A stretch of DNA of 29,968 nt, from the NCBI GenBank assembly GCA_023410885.1, contig JAEYPI010000125.1:1-29968 (forward strand), given 5' to 3'. The notes beneath the pieces are model-generated. The model was not told the DNA's origin, did no database searches, and saw nothing but the letters and a program-made list of their open reading frames with translations. The stretch is from Bacillota bacterium (GTDB lineage: Bacteria; Bacillota; Clostridia; DSM-8532). A program made the translations under genes and the position numbers. The number at the start of each line of letters is the position of its first letter. The first letter of the stretch is position 1. Of this stretch, positions 6,740 to 15,297 are shown piece by piece.

Positions 6740-6805
6740 AGTCGTCATTACAACCTAACTTCTTATCAATCATTGACATTTTATAGGCACCTTTTGCCAT
6801 GTAAT

Positions 6806-6822
6806 TTGTGCAAATTGCACAA
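6806..6822. promoter_or_regulatory. Perfect 8-1-8 palindrome, possible protein-binding site
   Basis: TTGTGCAA, a central A, then TTGCACAA: a perfect 17-bp dyad in an AT-rich stretch between nadC and the DnaA boxes. It has the size and symmetry of a dimeric regulator site, but no start codon with a ribosome binding site follows it on either strand. Confidence 0.3.
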
Positions 6823-6893
6823 TAACAGTTTATAAAATTTGTTACATCAAAAGAACTTTTGTCGAAATAGTACTTTTCTTAAGTTTCCTCTTG

Positions 6894-7727
6894 CTATTCA
6901 AAGCGTAAGCTGATATCCATAGCTTTAACAGAGTGAGTCAAAGCTCCTGATGAAATCAGGTCGACTCCTGTTTTTGCAATGATTTCAGCCCTTTCCAGCG
7001 TGATGTTTCCGGAAGCCTCAGTCAAGGCCCGGCCACCAATATAATCCACAGCTTCCTTCATGGCCTCAGGTTTCATATTATCCAGCATGATAATATCGGC
7101 ACCGGCCTCCAAAGCCTCTTTAACCTGATCCATGGACTCAGTTTCAACCTCAATGCGAATGGTATGCGGCACCTGTGCCCTTGCCCTTTGAACAGCGGCT
7201 GTAATACCTCCGGCTGCTTTTATGTGGTTATCCTTAATAAGAACACCATCCGATAGACAAAAACGATGGTTGGTGCCGCCGCCGGCCCGAACAGCGTATT
7301 TATCAAGATAACGCAGACCTGGTACTGTTTTACGGGTATCGACGATTTTAGATGATGTTCCGTTAAGAATATCTGCAAATTTTCTTGTGGCAGATGCTAT
7401 GCCACTCATTCGCTGAAGAAGGTTCAGGGCCGTTCTCTCGGCTTTAAGCATGGCTCGGGCATTGCCCGAAATATGCATAATACGGGTGCCGACCTTAACC
7501 GGTTCCCCTTCTTTTACATAGCGCTCTACATAGATTTTAGGGTCTAGGAGGGCAAAGACTCTTTCAAAAACGTCTAAGCCTGCTATAACACCCTCTTCTT
7601 TTGCGATAAGATTGGCGGAGCATACCTCATCAGCCGATACAGTGCTGTCAGTGGTTAAATCACCCATGGGCATATCTTCTTTAAGTGCACGCACAATAAT
7701 TTCATCAATTATGGAGATATCAAGCAT
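6894..7727 (-). CDS. nadC: Nicotinate-nucleotide pyrophosphorylase (carboxylating)
   Basis: A 277-aa protein. The ATG at 7725-7727 overlaps the nadB stop by 8 bp and has a GGGAGGA site within nadB. A longer in-frame extension is ignored for this reason. It converts quinolinate plus PRPP to nicotinate mononucleotide, the third step of de novo NAD synthesis. Conserved motifs are DLTTD near residue 25, TRKTVPGLRYLDKYAVRAGGGTNHR (written in parts: the RKT-x-PGLR phosphoribosyl site and GGG-x-NHR), LSDGVLIKDNHI, and a DIIMLDNM strand near the C-terminus. Length is normal. It is the last gene of the rhomboid-nadA-nadB-nadC unit. Confidence 0.96.
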   Translation of the reverse strand: MLDISIIDEIIVRALKEDMPMGDLTTDSTVSADEVCSANLIAKEEGVIAGLDVFERVFALLDPKIYVERYVKEGEPVKVGTRIMHISGNARAMLKAERTALNLLQRMSGIASATRKFADILNGTSSKIVDTRKTVPGLRYLDKYAVRAGGGTNHRFCLSDGVLIKDNHIKAAGGITAAVQRARAQVPHTIRIEVETESMDQVKEALEAGADIIMLDNMKPEAMKEAVDYIGGRALTEASGNITLERAEIIAKTGVDLISSGALTHSVKAMDISLRFE

Positions 7728-9363
7728 TGTGGGTTCCTCCCTGAAAAATAATGTTTTTGATCCAATTCTGATCGTCTGTCGCTGGATAATCCGATCTGAA
7801 GTGAGCCCCTCTACTCTCATTTCTCAAAAGAGCAGCTTTCACCACCATGCTTGAGAGCAAAAGCATATTTTTAAGCTCCATCATATTCGTGTGGTTGACC
7901 TCTATACCCTTTATGTCCTCTTGCATTTCTAATAGGATTGCTATGGCTGCATTCAGGCTGTCTTCAGTACGAACAATGCCGACATTTTTATTCATGAGAG
8001 CTTGAAGCTTACCAACCTGAGCCGCAACATTCAATTCCTTACACAGTCTGGCTTTATAGGCGTTGATTTGAGGTACGAGACCCGTACTTTTCTGGATTTC
8101 ATCAAGATTCTCCGTAATTTGACGACCAATCCTCTTACCAAAGACCAGGCCCTCTAAAAGCGAATTGGAAGCAAGGCGATTTGCACCATGAATGCCATTA
8201 CAAGCCGCTTCTCCAACTGCATAGAAGCCCTTGATGGTGGTTCTGCCCCATTCATCGGTCTTAATCCCACCCATGCTATAATGCTGGGAAGGCGCTACCG
8301 GTATAAAGTCCTTGGACATATCGATACCGTAGGACATGCATGTTTTAAAGATAGTGGGAAAACGATGCTCCAGATAGCTTCTTTCTTTATGGGTGATATC
8401 AAGAAAAACATGGTCGGTGCCAGTTTTCTTCATCTCCTCAAAGATCGCCCGGGAGACCACGTCTCTTGGGGCAAGCTCCTCCATGGGATGGTAACCCGGC
8501 ATGAAGCGCTCACCTTTGTGGTTGCGAAGCAGAGCCCCTTCTCCTCGGACGGCCTCCGATATTAAAAAGCTTTTGTTCAAGGGATGGTAGAACACGGTAG
8601 GATGGAATTGTACAAATTCCAGATCCATAAGCTCAACACCTGCCCGATAGGCCAGTGCTGCCCCATCACCGGTGGCAACCTCGGGGTTGGTGGTGCTGGC
8701 ATACAGTCTGCCATAACCGCCTGAGGCACAAACCACCACAGGTGCGTAATAGGCCTTAAGCTCCGAACCATCCTCCTTGGAAGTCAGAACCCCTTTACAG
8801 ACATTATCCTCAGTCAAAAGGTCTATGGCAAAGGTACATTCTTTTATGGTCACATTATCCAAAGAAGAAACGGCTCTGACAAGGGTATCGCAAACTTCCT
8901 TGCCCGTGGCATCACCGGTATGTATGATGCGGTTCATGCTATGAGCGCCTTCACGGGTTAGAGACAGACGCCTTGCTTCATCCCGATCAAAGTTGACACC
9001 GTATAAACACAGGGTTGCAATATTATCGGCTGCCTCGCTGACTAAAACATCTACAGTACGCTCATCACAAAGGCCCGCACCTGCGTACAGCGTATCTTTA
9101 AAATGAAGACTTGGGGAATCCTTTTGGTCCAGTGAAACTGCAATTCCCCCTTGGGCCAACACAGAATTATTAATTTCAATGGTCTCTTTAGTAATAATAA
9201 GAACCTTGGCCTGCTTTGGTATGGATAAAGCAGTATACACACCTGCAATCCCACTTCCAATAATCACTACGTCAAAGAATTCACAGGGTAACGCCTGGGT
9301 ATTAAAGTTGACAAGATATCGATCCTGGTCTTGAGGCCCCTGTTCTCTTAATTCTGTCATCAT
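7720..9363 (-). CDS. nadB: L-aspartate oxidase
   Basis: A 547-aa flavoprotein that oxidises L-aspartate to iminoaspartate, the unstable substrate passed to NadA. Residues about 30-50 hold the FAD-binding FDVVIIGSGIAGVYTAL. Further family motifs are SVLAQGGIAV, TREGAHSMNRIIHTGDATGKEV, LEFVQFHPT, EAVRGEGALLRN, HYSMGGIKTDEWGRT and GANRLASNSLLEGLVFG. There is an extra N-terminal stretch of about 28 residues before the FAD fold. The start is tandem ATG ATG at 9363, preceded by AAGGTG. The gene lies about 31 bp after nadA and is translationally coupled to nadC by overlap. Confidence 0.97.
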   Translation of the reverse strand: MMTELREQGPQDQDRYLVNFNTQALPCEFFDVVIIGSGIAGVYTALSIPKQAKVLIITKETIEINNSVLAQGGIAVSLDQKDSPSLHFKDTLYAGAGLCDERTVDVLVSEAADNIATLCLYGVNFDRDEARRLSLTREGAHSMNRIIHTGDATGKEVCDTLVRAVSSLDNVTIKECTFAIDLLTEDNVCKGVLTSKEDGSELKAYYAPVVVCASGGYGRLYASTTNPEVATGDGAALAYRAGVELMDLEFVQFHPTVFYHPLNKSFLISEAVRGEGALLRNHKGERFMPGYHPMEELAPRDVVSRAIFEEMKKTGTDHVFLDITHKERSYLEHRFPTIFKTCMSYGIDMSKDFIPVAPSQHYSMGGIKTDEWGRTTIKGFYAVGEAACNGIHGANRLASNSLLEGLVFGKRIGRQITENLDEIQKSTGLVPQINAYKARLCKELNVAAQVGKLQALMNKNVGIVRTEDSLNAAIAILLEMQEDIKGIEVNHTNMMELKNMLLLSSMVVKAALLRNESRGAHFRSDYPATDDQNWIKNIIFQGGTHNA

Positions 9364-9394
9364 TTTTCACCTTCGTTGATCTCATGCCATGTCT

Positions 9395-10294
9395 TTAGAC
9401 CTGTAGCATTCTCTCCAAGCTTAAAGAGGCTTTTTTAATTGTATCATCGTCCAGCGTAATCTCATGCTTCATATCCCGCAAGGATTCATAGAGAACCTCA
9501 AGAGAGGTCTTTTTCATATTGGGGCAGATGAAGCGGTATTTCAACATATGGAAGCTTTTCTCCGGGTTCAGTTTATGAAGCTGATGCAGGATACCTTCTT
9601 CAGTTCCGATAATAAACTCCTTGGCATCGGACTGGGTGCAGAAATCAATGATCTGCTTGGTGCTCCCAACAAAATCAGCCAATTCCACAACCTCGGGAGG
9701 GGCTTCGGGATGGATGGCCAGAACGGCATTGGGGTAAGCCTCCCTAGCCTCCTGCACATGCATGGTGGTCAGTGCGTTATGGGTGGGACAAAAGCCTGGC
9801 CAGAGGATAAATTCCTTCTCTGGTACCTGCTTGGCGATATAGCTGCCCAGATTCCTGTCCGGAAGAAACAGTATCTGCTTATGGGGCAGTGATTGCACAA
9901 CCTTTACAGCAATGGAAGAGGTGCAACAAATATCACATTCCGCTTTGATTGCGGCTGTAGTATTGACATAGCAGACTACTGCAGCTTCAGGATATTTCGC
10001 CTTTAGCTTTTTTAGATCTTCAGCATTAGCCATATCGGCCATAGGGCAGCCGGCACCTATGGCGGGTAAAAGGACCGTCTTTTCAGGCGACAAAATCTTG
10101 GCGCTTTCAGCCATGAAATGGACACCGCAAAATACAATAACATCCTTATCGGTTTGCGCACAATAGCGGCTTAACTCAAAGGAATCGCCAACCTTATCGG
10201 CGATATCCTGAATTTCTCCATCCTGATAAATATGGGCTACGATGCACGCGTTTCGTTCTTTCTTGAGCCTTAAAATTTCACTTTGATAATCCAT
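9395..10294 (-). CDS. nadA: Quinolinate synthase A
   Basis: A 299-aa [4Fe-4S] enzyme that condenses iminoaspartate with dihydroxyacetone phosphate to quinolinate. The three cluster ligands are visible at the positions expected for the short (Thermotoga-like) form: C83 (GAGCPMAD), C169 (WPGFCPTHN) and C257 (RFICPNMK). Other conserved parts are AHIYQDGEIQDIAD, FCGVHFMAESAKIL, YVNTTAAIKAECD and PDRNLGSYIA. The ribosome binding site before 10294 is weak (AGTGGTG). It is 22 bp downstream of the rhomboid-like gene, so the two are probably cotranscribed. Confidence 0.97.
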   Translation of the reverse strand: MDYQSEILRLKKERNACIVAHIYQDGEIQDIADKVGDSFELSRYCAQTDKDVIVFCGVHFMAESAKILSPEKTVLLPAIGAGCPMADMANAEDLKKLKAKYPEAAVVCYVNTTAAIKAECDICCTSSIAVKVVQSLPHKQILFLPDRNLGSYIAKQVPEKEFILWPGFCPTHNALTTMHVQEAREAYPNAVLAIHPEAPPEVVELADFVGSTKQIIDFCTQSDAKEFIIGTEEGILHQLHKLNPEKSFHMLKYRFICPNMKKTSLEVLYESLRDMKHEITLDDDTIKKASLSLERMLQV

Positions 10295-10316
10295 CTATAC
10301 ACCACTTTTCTAATGT

Positions 10317-11012
10317 TTAATATCTTCGATCTCGATCATAGGGCCGAACCTGATCAAAAAAGCGTTTACGGTTTTTGGCCACCTGGCGCTTAAGCTTGAT
10401 CCACTTGATAAAATCCTCACCAAAAAAGAGGAAATAATTAATAAGGGAAACTAAAATGGCAGCTGCCAAATACCATGCTCTGACTTGTATATAAGTATAC
10501 AGCATAAATAAAAGGTATAGAGCATCTAGAATACCCAAATATTTAACCTTAACAGGGAGTACAAAAAAGAGCATAAACTCTTGGTTTGGGAAAAGCGTTG
10601 CATAGGCCAGAAAAAGCGACAAGTTAAGGTAATAACCTGTGACGCCGGCTCCCGTTATAAAGGCGGCGATGATGCTTCCAAGCATACCTGTAAAGAAATA
10701 GACATTAAGTCTAAAACGCCCCCAATAATGTTCTAGGGTGGAACCGAGCATATAGGTAAGATACACAGTAAACAAAATCCATATAGGACTGAAGGTGTCA
10801 GGAAGCAAAACAAAGGTTACAAGCCTCCATACCTGACCCTTTAAAACCTCGCTGGGAATAAGTGCCAAGGCCTGAACGGTTCTTGCCTGATTCCCCCCAA
10901 AGACAACAAGGTTCAGAAGAAAAACCGCCAAATTCATGGCGGCAATATACAATGTCAAATTGCTAATAGCGTAACGGCCATACCGAAGCTCAAGCCGCGA
11001 TAACCCCTTCAT
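10317..11012 (-). CDS. Rhomboid-like membrane protein, probably non-catalytic
   Basis: A 231-aa polytopic membrane protein. The ATG at 11010-11012 has GGAG 9 nt upstream. A TTG two codons earlier is not needed. About six hydrophobic segments are followed by a basic, polar C-terminal tail (KLKRQVAKNRKRFFDQVRPYDRDRRY). The VWRLVTFVLLP segment and the LEHYWGRFRLNVYFFTGMLGS segment fit the rhomboid fold. However, the GxSG catalytic serine motif is absent (the segment reads YYLNLSLFLAY), and the partner His is not evident. It also contains LFFVLPVKVKYLG, seen in rhomboid-like proteins of Clostridia. It is the first gene of the nad operon. A link to NAD metabolism is not established. Confidence 0.7.
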   Translation of the reverse strand: MKGLSRLELRYGRYAISNLTLYIAAMNLAVFLLNLVVFGGNQARTVQALALIPSEVLKGQVWRLVTFVLLPDTFSPIWILFTVYLTYMLGSTLEHYWGRFRLNVYFFTGMLGSIIAAFITGAGVTGYYLNLSLFLAYATLFPNQEFMLFFVLPVKVKYLGILDALYLLFMLYTYIQVRAWYLAAAILVSLINYFLFFGEDFIKWIKLKRQVAKNRKRFFDQVRPYDRDRRY

Positions 11013-11043
11013 CTTCAATCACTCCTGAATAGAATTTTGATGG

Positions 11044-11097
11044 GCATTTACCCTATTATACGGCAAATCAATATCAAGTACAATGTGCATTTACCCT
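11044..11097 (-). promoter_or_regulatory. Promoter of rhomboid-nadABC flanked by an 11-bp direct repeat
   Basis: On the minus strand TTGTAC (11078-11083), a 17-bp spacer, and TATAAT (11055-11060) form the promoter. The element AGGGTAAATGC occurs twice in the same orientation: at 11087-11097, just upstream of the -35, and at 11044-11054, directly after the -10. They are 43 bp apart, about four helical turns. The placement suggests a regulator bound at both sites. De novo NAD genes are commonly repressed by NAD-responsive regulators, but I cannot match this motif to a known one. Confidence 0.6.
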
Positions 11098-11113
11098 AAA
11101 AATGATTGTACCA

Positions 11114-12649
11114 TCAGTAAGCCGTAACATAGGCTGATATCCATATTCTACTCACTTTGTCATCTTCAAATTCAAGATTCATTGTATCAATTAAAGACGA
11201 GATTTCGCTTCCTGATTCTTCCTCTCTGAGGACAAAATAGGTCCAGGCATCATCTTCTATGAAGCCCTTATCGGGTATGCCATAAAGAGATAGGGCCTTC
11301 TCCCGGGTATCAGAGAGCTTAAGCCCCTTTAAAGTTGTGTCGTTGCTTCCCTCCTCCAGGGATAGAAATGTGATTTTATCCTGAGTAATGCCTATGCGAA
11401 GCCCTTCCTCCTCAAGGAGAACACCAGCATCAAGCTCATCGGGCGTAAACGCTGATAGTCGGTCCAAAAGTGCTTTATCAATGGATTCCATTTGATCATA
11501 GAGCGTTATATCACCCACCGAAAGATCCTGGGCAACAAGTTCCGTCACTTGGGAATTGTCGTATTTAGAACCGCTCGTGGTCTTGTTTTCCTTCCACTTT
11601 CCATGACCAAGATATTGATATTCCACGGTGATCTGGGCTACATCACAATAGATTCCCTCGATGTTATCAATAAAATTATAGTTATCGGAAAGCTTGAGCT
11701 GAAGGCTGGTTCGGGCCTCCAGATACAGGGAGTCCCCGGAAAGCATGGGTTTTACCCTGATGTCATAACGGTAGTTTTCTATATCGGTTCGTTTAGCAGC
11801 GCCTTTTGCTATACGCTCGGGTAAGGTGTACATATTGAGCATGTTTCTCTTTTCGTGAACCCAAAGCGCCTTAGTGCCCTCTATCGTGGCCAAAGCCTCT
11901 TTGGCGATACTGTCATAGTCCTCGGGAAGAATACTGGTCAGATTTCCATTTGAAAATAGGAAAAGGTCTCCCTGTATTCCTCCCCGGGTCTTAAGGAGTA
12001 TGAGACTCTCCTTATCCTGACCAAGATTTAAAAGAACCTCTATATCACATTGATCCCCAAAAGAGTCCAGCGTTGCTACACTTACTTTGCTCGAATCCGC
12101 ACCGTCAATAACCAAGAGACAACCCATAAAGCTTTGATCCTCATAGGCCACAATTTTCTCAGCCTTCCCATCACCATTGAGATCCTGAACTTTAAAGTCT
12201 CCGGCATAAATGTAATAGGGTTCATTGTTAAGCCATAGGGTCGAAAGCTTTTTGCTGATTCTATCAAAATCAAAAGTTAGATTATATTGGGGAAAAAAGT
12301 AGGAATCATAGCCCTGGGCCTTATTTTCTATAAGCTCGAATTGCATTCCCAAAACTGTTACAAGCTGTTCCAACGTCAAAGAAAGACTTTCCAGCATACC
12401 TGGAAAAGAGGTTAACTCCTCCGCGTCGGGTAAATTCTCTATTTCTTGCGCATTTTCGACAGGTTCCTTTGTTGGTTCATTGGAAGCAGGCGTGTTTGAC
12501 GGTGTGGCTGAATGAGTTTGAGGCCCCGGATTATTCAAAGGACCTTCTCCAATATCAATATTGGAAGGGGTATTGGCCTGAATAGAACACGCAGACAACC
12601 CTAAAGTAGCAATCAGAATGACTATAACGACCATGCGCTTTCCCGACAT
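11114..12649 (-). CDS. Uncharacterised lipoprotein with a calcium-loop-like motif
   Basis: A 511-aa protein with a lipoprotein signal (lipobox LSAC, Cys21), then a Thr/Pro/Ser/Asn-rich linker to about residue 65, then a globular region. DLNGDGKAE at residues 156-164 is a DxNxDG loop like those of FG-GAP/VCBS repeats and EF-hands. It sits in the context YAGDFKVQDLNGDGKAEKIVAYED, a strand-loop-strand as in secreted beta-propellers, but only one copy is clear. The C-terminal part contains a Tyr-rich region and a segment that may compare a stored shape (ISSLIDTMNLEFEDDKVSRIWIS). I recognise no enzyme family. AAAGGATG precedes the ATG at 12649. It has its own promoter and stands between the nad operon and the helicase on the same strand. 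Confidence 0.75.
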   Translation of the reverse strand: MSGKRMVVIVILIATLGLSACSIQANTPSNIDIGEGPLNNPGPQTHSATPSNTPASNEPTKEPVENAQEIENLPDAEELTSFPGMLESLSLTLEQLVTVLGMQFELIENKAQGYDSYFFPQYNLTFDFDRISKKLSTLWLNNEPYYIYAGDFKVQDLNGDGKAEKIVAYEDQSFMGCLLVIDGADSSKVSVATLDSFGDQCDIEVLLNLGQDKESLILLKTRGGIQGDLFLFSNGNLTSILPEDYDSIAKEALATIEGTKALWVHEKRNMLNMYTLPERIAKGAAKRTDIENYRYDIRVKPMLSGDSLYLEARTSLQLKLSDNYNFIDNIEGIYCDVAQITVEYQYLGHGKWKENKTTSGSKYDNSQVTELVAQDLSVGDITLYDQMESIDKALLDRLSAFTPDELDAGVLLEEEGLRIGITQDKITFLSLEEGSNDTTLKGLKLSDTREKALSLYGIPDKGFIEDDAWTYFVLREEESGSEISSLIDTMNLEFEDDKVSRIWISAYVTAY

Positions 12650-12682
12650 AATATCATCCTTTGAAATTTTCTCTTTTGTTTC

Positions 12683-12711
12683 ATTATATATTATATTTAT
12701 TTATGTTGCAA
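12683..12711 (-). promoter_or_regulatory. Promoter of the uncharacterised lipoprotein
   Basis: On the minus strand TTGCAA (12706-12711), a 17-bp AT-rich spacer, and a perfect TATAAT (12683-12688), about 34 bp before the start codon. Confidence 0.6.
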
Positions 12712-12768
12712 AAAGTCATTTTAGTAGACTTTCTGTAGAAAGCTGATGGGATTTGTCTGCTAAATCCT

Positions 12769-15045
12769 TTAAGCTTCGATTACGTCACCGGCCACGCCTT
12801 CAAGCAGTGGGGATATTTCATCGAAATAATGGATATCCATAATGTGCATGGCACGAGTCATGGCCACATAGAGAAGCTTGGCGTCCATATCTGAAAGGCC
12901 ATAGCGATTGCTTGAACAATCGGACAAAATAACGGCATCAAATTCAAGACCTTTTGCTAGATGAGCAGGAACCACCATGACACCGCCATTGTACTCGCCC
13001 TCAGCCCCTGTTATCAAGGTGATATCCTTTATTTTCTTTTTGAGGCTGTAGTGGAGAAGCTCACATTCCTCGGCGGTTTTGGCGATAACGGCTATAAGGT
13101 TCATCCCCTTTTTGAGCAATTCCTCAATGCGGCTGGCCACACCCTCCTCCCGCTCCTTCATGGATCGATCCTTTATGAGCTTTACCGGATCACCATGACG
13201 AAAAACGGGCTTAGCCAGAGGAACACCCGGTATAGCCATCTTCTTAGCTACAATATTGGCTGCATCCATAATTTCTATAGTCGTACGATAGCTTTGCTCC
13301 AGGGTGAGGAGCGTGCTTCGCCTGTCGGTAAAAACACCTTCTATGAGTTCCTCCCAGCTTTTAAGACTCCGATAGGAGTGAATGCCCTGGCACAAGTCCC
13401 CCAAAATAGTAAAGGAGCTGTCTTTAATGATCCTTTTGATGACATAGAGTTGAAAAGCTGAGAAATCCTGTGCTTCATCAATGACGATATGACGAACAGG
13501 AATTTTTTCATCTATGCCATGGATGCGGTATTTGATATGAATAATGGGCGCCAGATCCTCCGTTTCAATTTTTCCAGATTTTATGACCTCCTGGCTCCAT
13601 TGGGCAGCAAAGGCTTCAACATCATTGGAGGCCGTATCACGAAGGTAAAGGATAAAATCCTTGTAATGCTCAAAAGCCTGCTTCTTTAATATACCGGATA
13701 AATAATCGTTAATAGCTTTCTTGCCTTCCCTATCCAGCGCTTTAAGCCTGAAATCTCTGCGGGTAAAGGCCTCCGAGATTTTTGCCTGCCGTTCGGGGGA
13801 TTCCTCCATCGTTTCTTTTAATGTAAGAACCTCGTCGGCACAATCCTTTTCAAGCTTGGCCGCGAAGGCATTCTTTTTCTTGGATACCCGGTAGGTCATA
13901 TGCTTTTTAAGCTCCTCAAGCCTGCTTTTAACAGGAAGCCGCTTATATTCACGGATGAAAAGAGATTGGAGCTCGTCATAGGCCATAACCTTTTCATTGA
14001 AAATTGTAAAGTCTTTTTGAGGAAGCATAGCCGATTCAACCGCATCTAAAAAGTTATCCAGCAATTCCTTAAAGACCATGGAGCATTTCAGGCTGGAGGC
14101 CATCTTCAGCTTTTCAGCCTGCTCCTTATCCTTATCCATGGCCAGGAGCATGAGCTTTTCATTGGGGTCCCGGAATTTAAAGCGTTTTCCGATAAGGTCC
14201 ATACCAAAATTTTCAAAGGTGGTTTGGCGAACCCTATCCACCCCGAGCTCGGGAAGAATTTCCGAAATATAGTTTAGAAAAAGGGTATTGGGCGCGATAA
14301 TCATAAAGCTCTCAGGATTAAAGCTCTTCTCGTGAGTGTAAACCAAATAGGCAATACGATGGAGGGCAATGGTTGTTTTTCCGCTCCCGGCGGCTCCCTG
14401 CACAATAAGGGGTGTCCACATATCGGCGCGAATGATCTGATTCTGCTCAGCTTGAATGGTTGAGACGATATCCTTGAGGCGATTATCCGCATTTGCCCCC
14501 AAATAACCCTGCAAAAACTCATCATTGGTGGTAATGTCAATATCGAAAATATTAAGGAGCTCACCCTCTTCTATGGAAAACTGTCTTTTAATCATCAGCT
14601 CACCATGGACATCACCCTTGGGGCAAAGATAATGAGCCTTCCCCAAACGCTCCTCGTAATATAGACTGGCCACAGGAGCACGCCAATCGATGATGACGGG
14701 CTTCATGTCCTCGTCCCGAATTAGGCACATTTTCCCCAGATAGAGCTTTTCAATCTCTCTGGCGCCTTCCTCCATAAAATCGATGCGCGCAAAGTAGGGC
14801 TTCTTTTCAGCCTCAATAAGGTTTTTTAGCTTTAATGCAACCGCACCCTGCAAAAGCTTGCCTACCGACAGGTCCACATAATCCAAGGAGCTGTCGCTGC
14901 TGCCGGATTTTAAAAGACGATCAATCTCGGTGTCTATTCTATTTTTATTTTGGCGGGATTCCTTAAGTGTTTTACCCACTAAATCCAAGGTTTCTGTCAG
15001 GTGAGCGTGTTCTTCCGGATATGAATAGTGTTCCATGCAAGACAT
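12769..15045 (-). CDS. HelD-like UvrD-family (superfamily 1) helicase/ATPase
   Basis: A 758-aa protein starting at the ATG at 15043-15045 with a GGAGGGG site. The upstream in-frame extension would cross the promoter and is rejected. The N-terminal ~200 residues include a coiled-coil-prone, charged part and VIIDWRAPVASLYYEE, typical of HelD proteins. Walker A GAAGSGKTT lies near residues 217-225, Walker B DEAQDFS later, then LEQSYRTT and the C-terminal VAMTRAM motif VI. HelD uses ATP to pull stalled RNA polymerase off DNA and recycle it. Related enzymes act in DNA repair. It is monocistronic and divergent from the Ku-ligase-polymerase set. Confidence 0.9.
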   Translation of the reverse strand: MSCMEHYSYPEEHAHLTETLDLVGKTLKESRQNKNRIDTEIDRLLKSGSSDSSLDYVDLSVGKLLQGAVALKLKNLIEAEKKPYFARIDFMEEGAREIEKLYLGKMCLIRDEDMKPVIIDWRAPVASLYYEERLGKAHYLCPKGDVHGELMIKRQFSIEEGELLNIFDIDITTNDEFLQGYLGANADNRLKDIVSTIQAEQNQIIRADMWTPLIVQGAAGSGKTTIALHRIAYLVYTHEKSFNPESFMIIAPNTLFLNYISEILPELGVDRVRQTTFENFGMDLIGKRFKFRDPNEKLMLLAMDKDKEQAEKLKMASSLKCSMVFKELLDNFLDAVESAMLPQKDFTIFNEKVMAYDELQSLFIREYKRLPVKSRLEELKKHMTYRVSKKKNAFAAKLEKDCADEVLTLKETMEESPERQAKISEAFTRRDFRLKALDREGKKAINDYLSGILKKQAFEHYKDFILYLRDTASNDVEAFAAQWSQEVIKSGKIETEDLAPIIHIKYRIHGIDEKIPVRHIVIDEAQDFSAFQLYVIKRIIKDSSFTILGDLCQGIHSYRSLKSWEELIEGVFTDRRSTLLTLEQSYRTTIEIMDAANIVAKKMAIPGVPLAKPVFRHGDPVKLIKDRSMKEREEGVASRIEELLKKGMNLIAVIAKTAEECELLHYSLKKKIKDITLITGAEGEYNGGVMVVPAHLAKGLEFDAVILSDCSSNRYGLSDMDAKLLYVAMTRAMHIMDIHYFDEISPLLEGVAGDVIEA

Positions 15046-15122
15046 TTTTACCCCTCCTCGTAAGCTTTTCGACATATCATTGTATGCTACTTGGTCGCTT
15101 CTTTGAAGCAGTGCAAAGAGAT

Positions 15123-15152
15123 ATTCTATTACAACGCACCCGTGAGTGTCAA
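15123..15152 (-). promoter_or_regulatory. Promoter of the HelD-like gene
   Basis: On the minus strand a perfect TTGACA (15147-15152), an 18-bp spacer, and TAGAAT (15123-15128). A small dyad, AGTGTC-AAG-GACACT (15145-15159), overlaps the -35 box and could be an operator. In the rest of the 252-bp divergent region I see no clear promoter for the Ku side. Confidence 0.65.
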
Positions 15153-15297
15153 GGACACTTTTATTACATTTTAAAAATCGCATCGGCGCTCAATTTACAA
15201 ATGCACTGTCATAAGCCAATGCATAATGATTGTCATTGTTTAGAACACTATTCTTAAGCTTTATCACATCCCAATAATAAAAGAGGAGGGATTATTT

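Noticed and set aside
6591..6800. Minus-strand frame of 69 codons across the DnaA boxes
   Set aside because: No ribosome binding site before the ATG, no recognisable protein features, and the DnaA boxes and a hairpin explain the sequence better.
12769..15183. Longer HelD frame starting at 15183
   Set aside because: The extra 46 codons cross the predicted promoter and lack family similarity, while ATG at 15045 has a strong ribosome binding site.
15222..15241. Fur- or PerR-type operator upstream of ku
   Set aside because: AATGATTGTCATT is only a short dyad and does not match the 7-1-7 arms well enough. No iron or peroxide gene is near.
15220..15297. SigG promoter for the ku-ligase-polymerase genes
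   Set aside because: Known for the Bacillus counterpart, and partial GCATA and CACTAT matches exist, but their spacing is about 20 bp, outside the expected 17-18.
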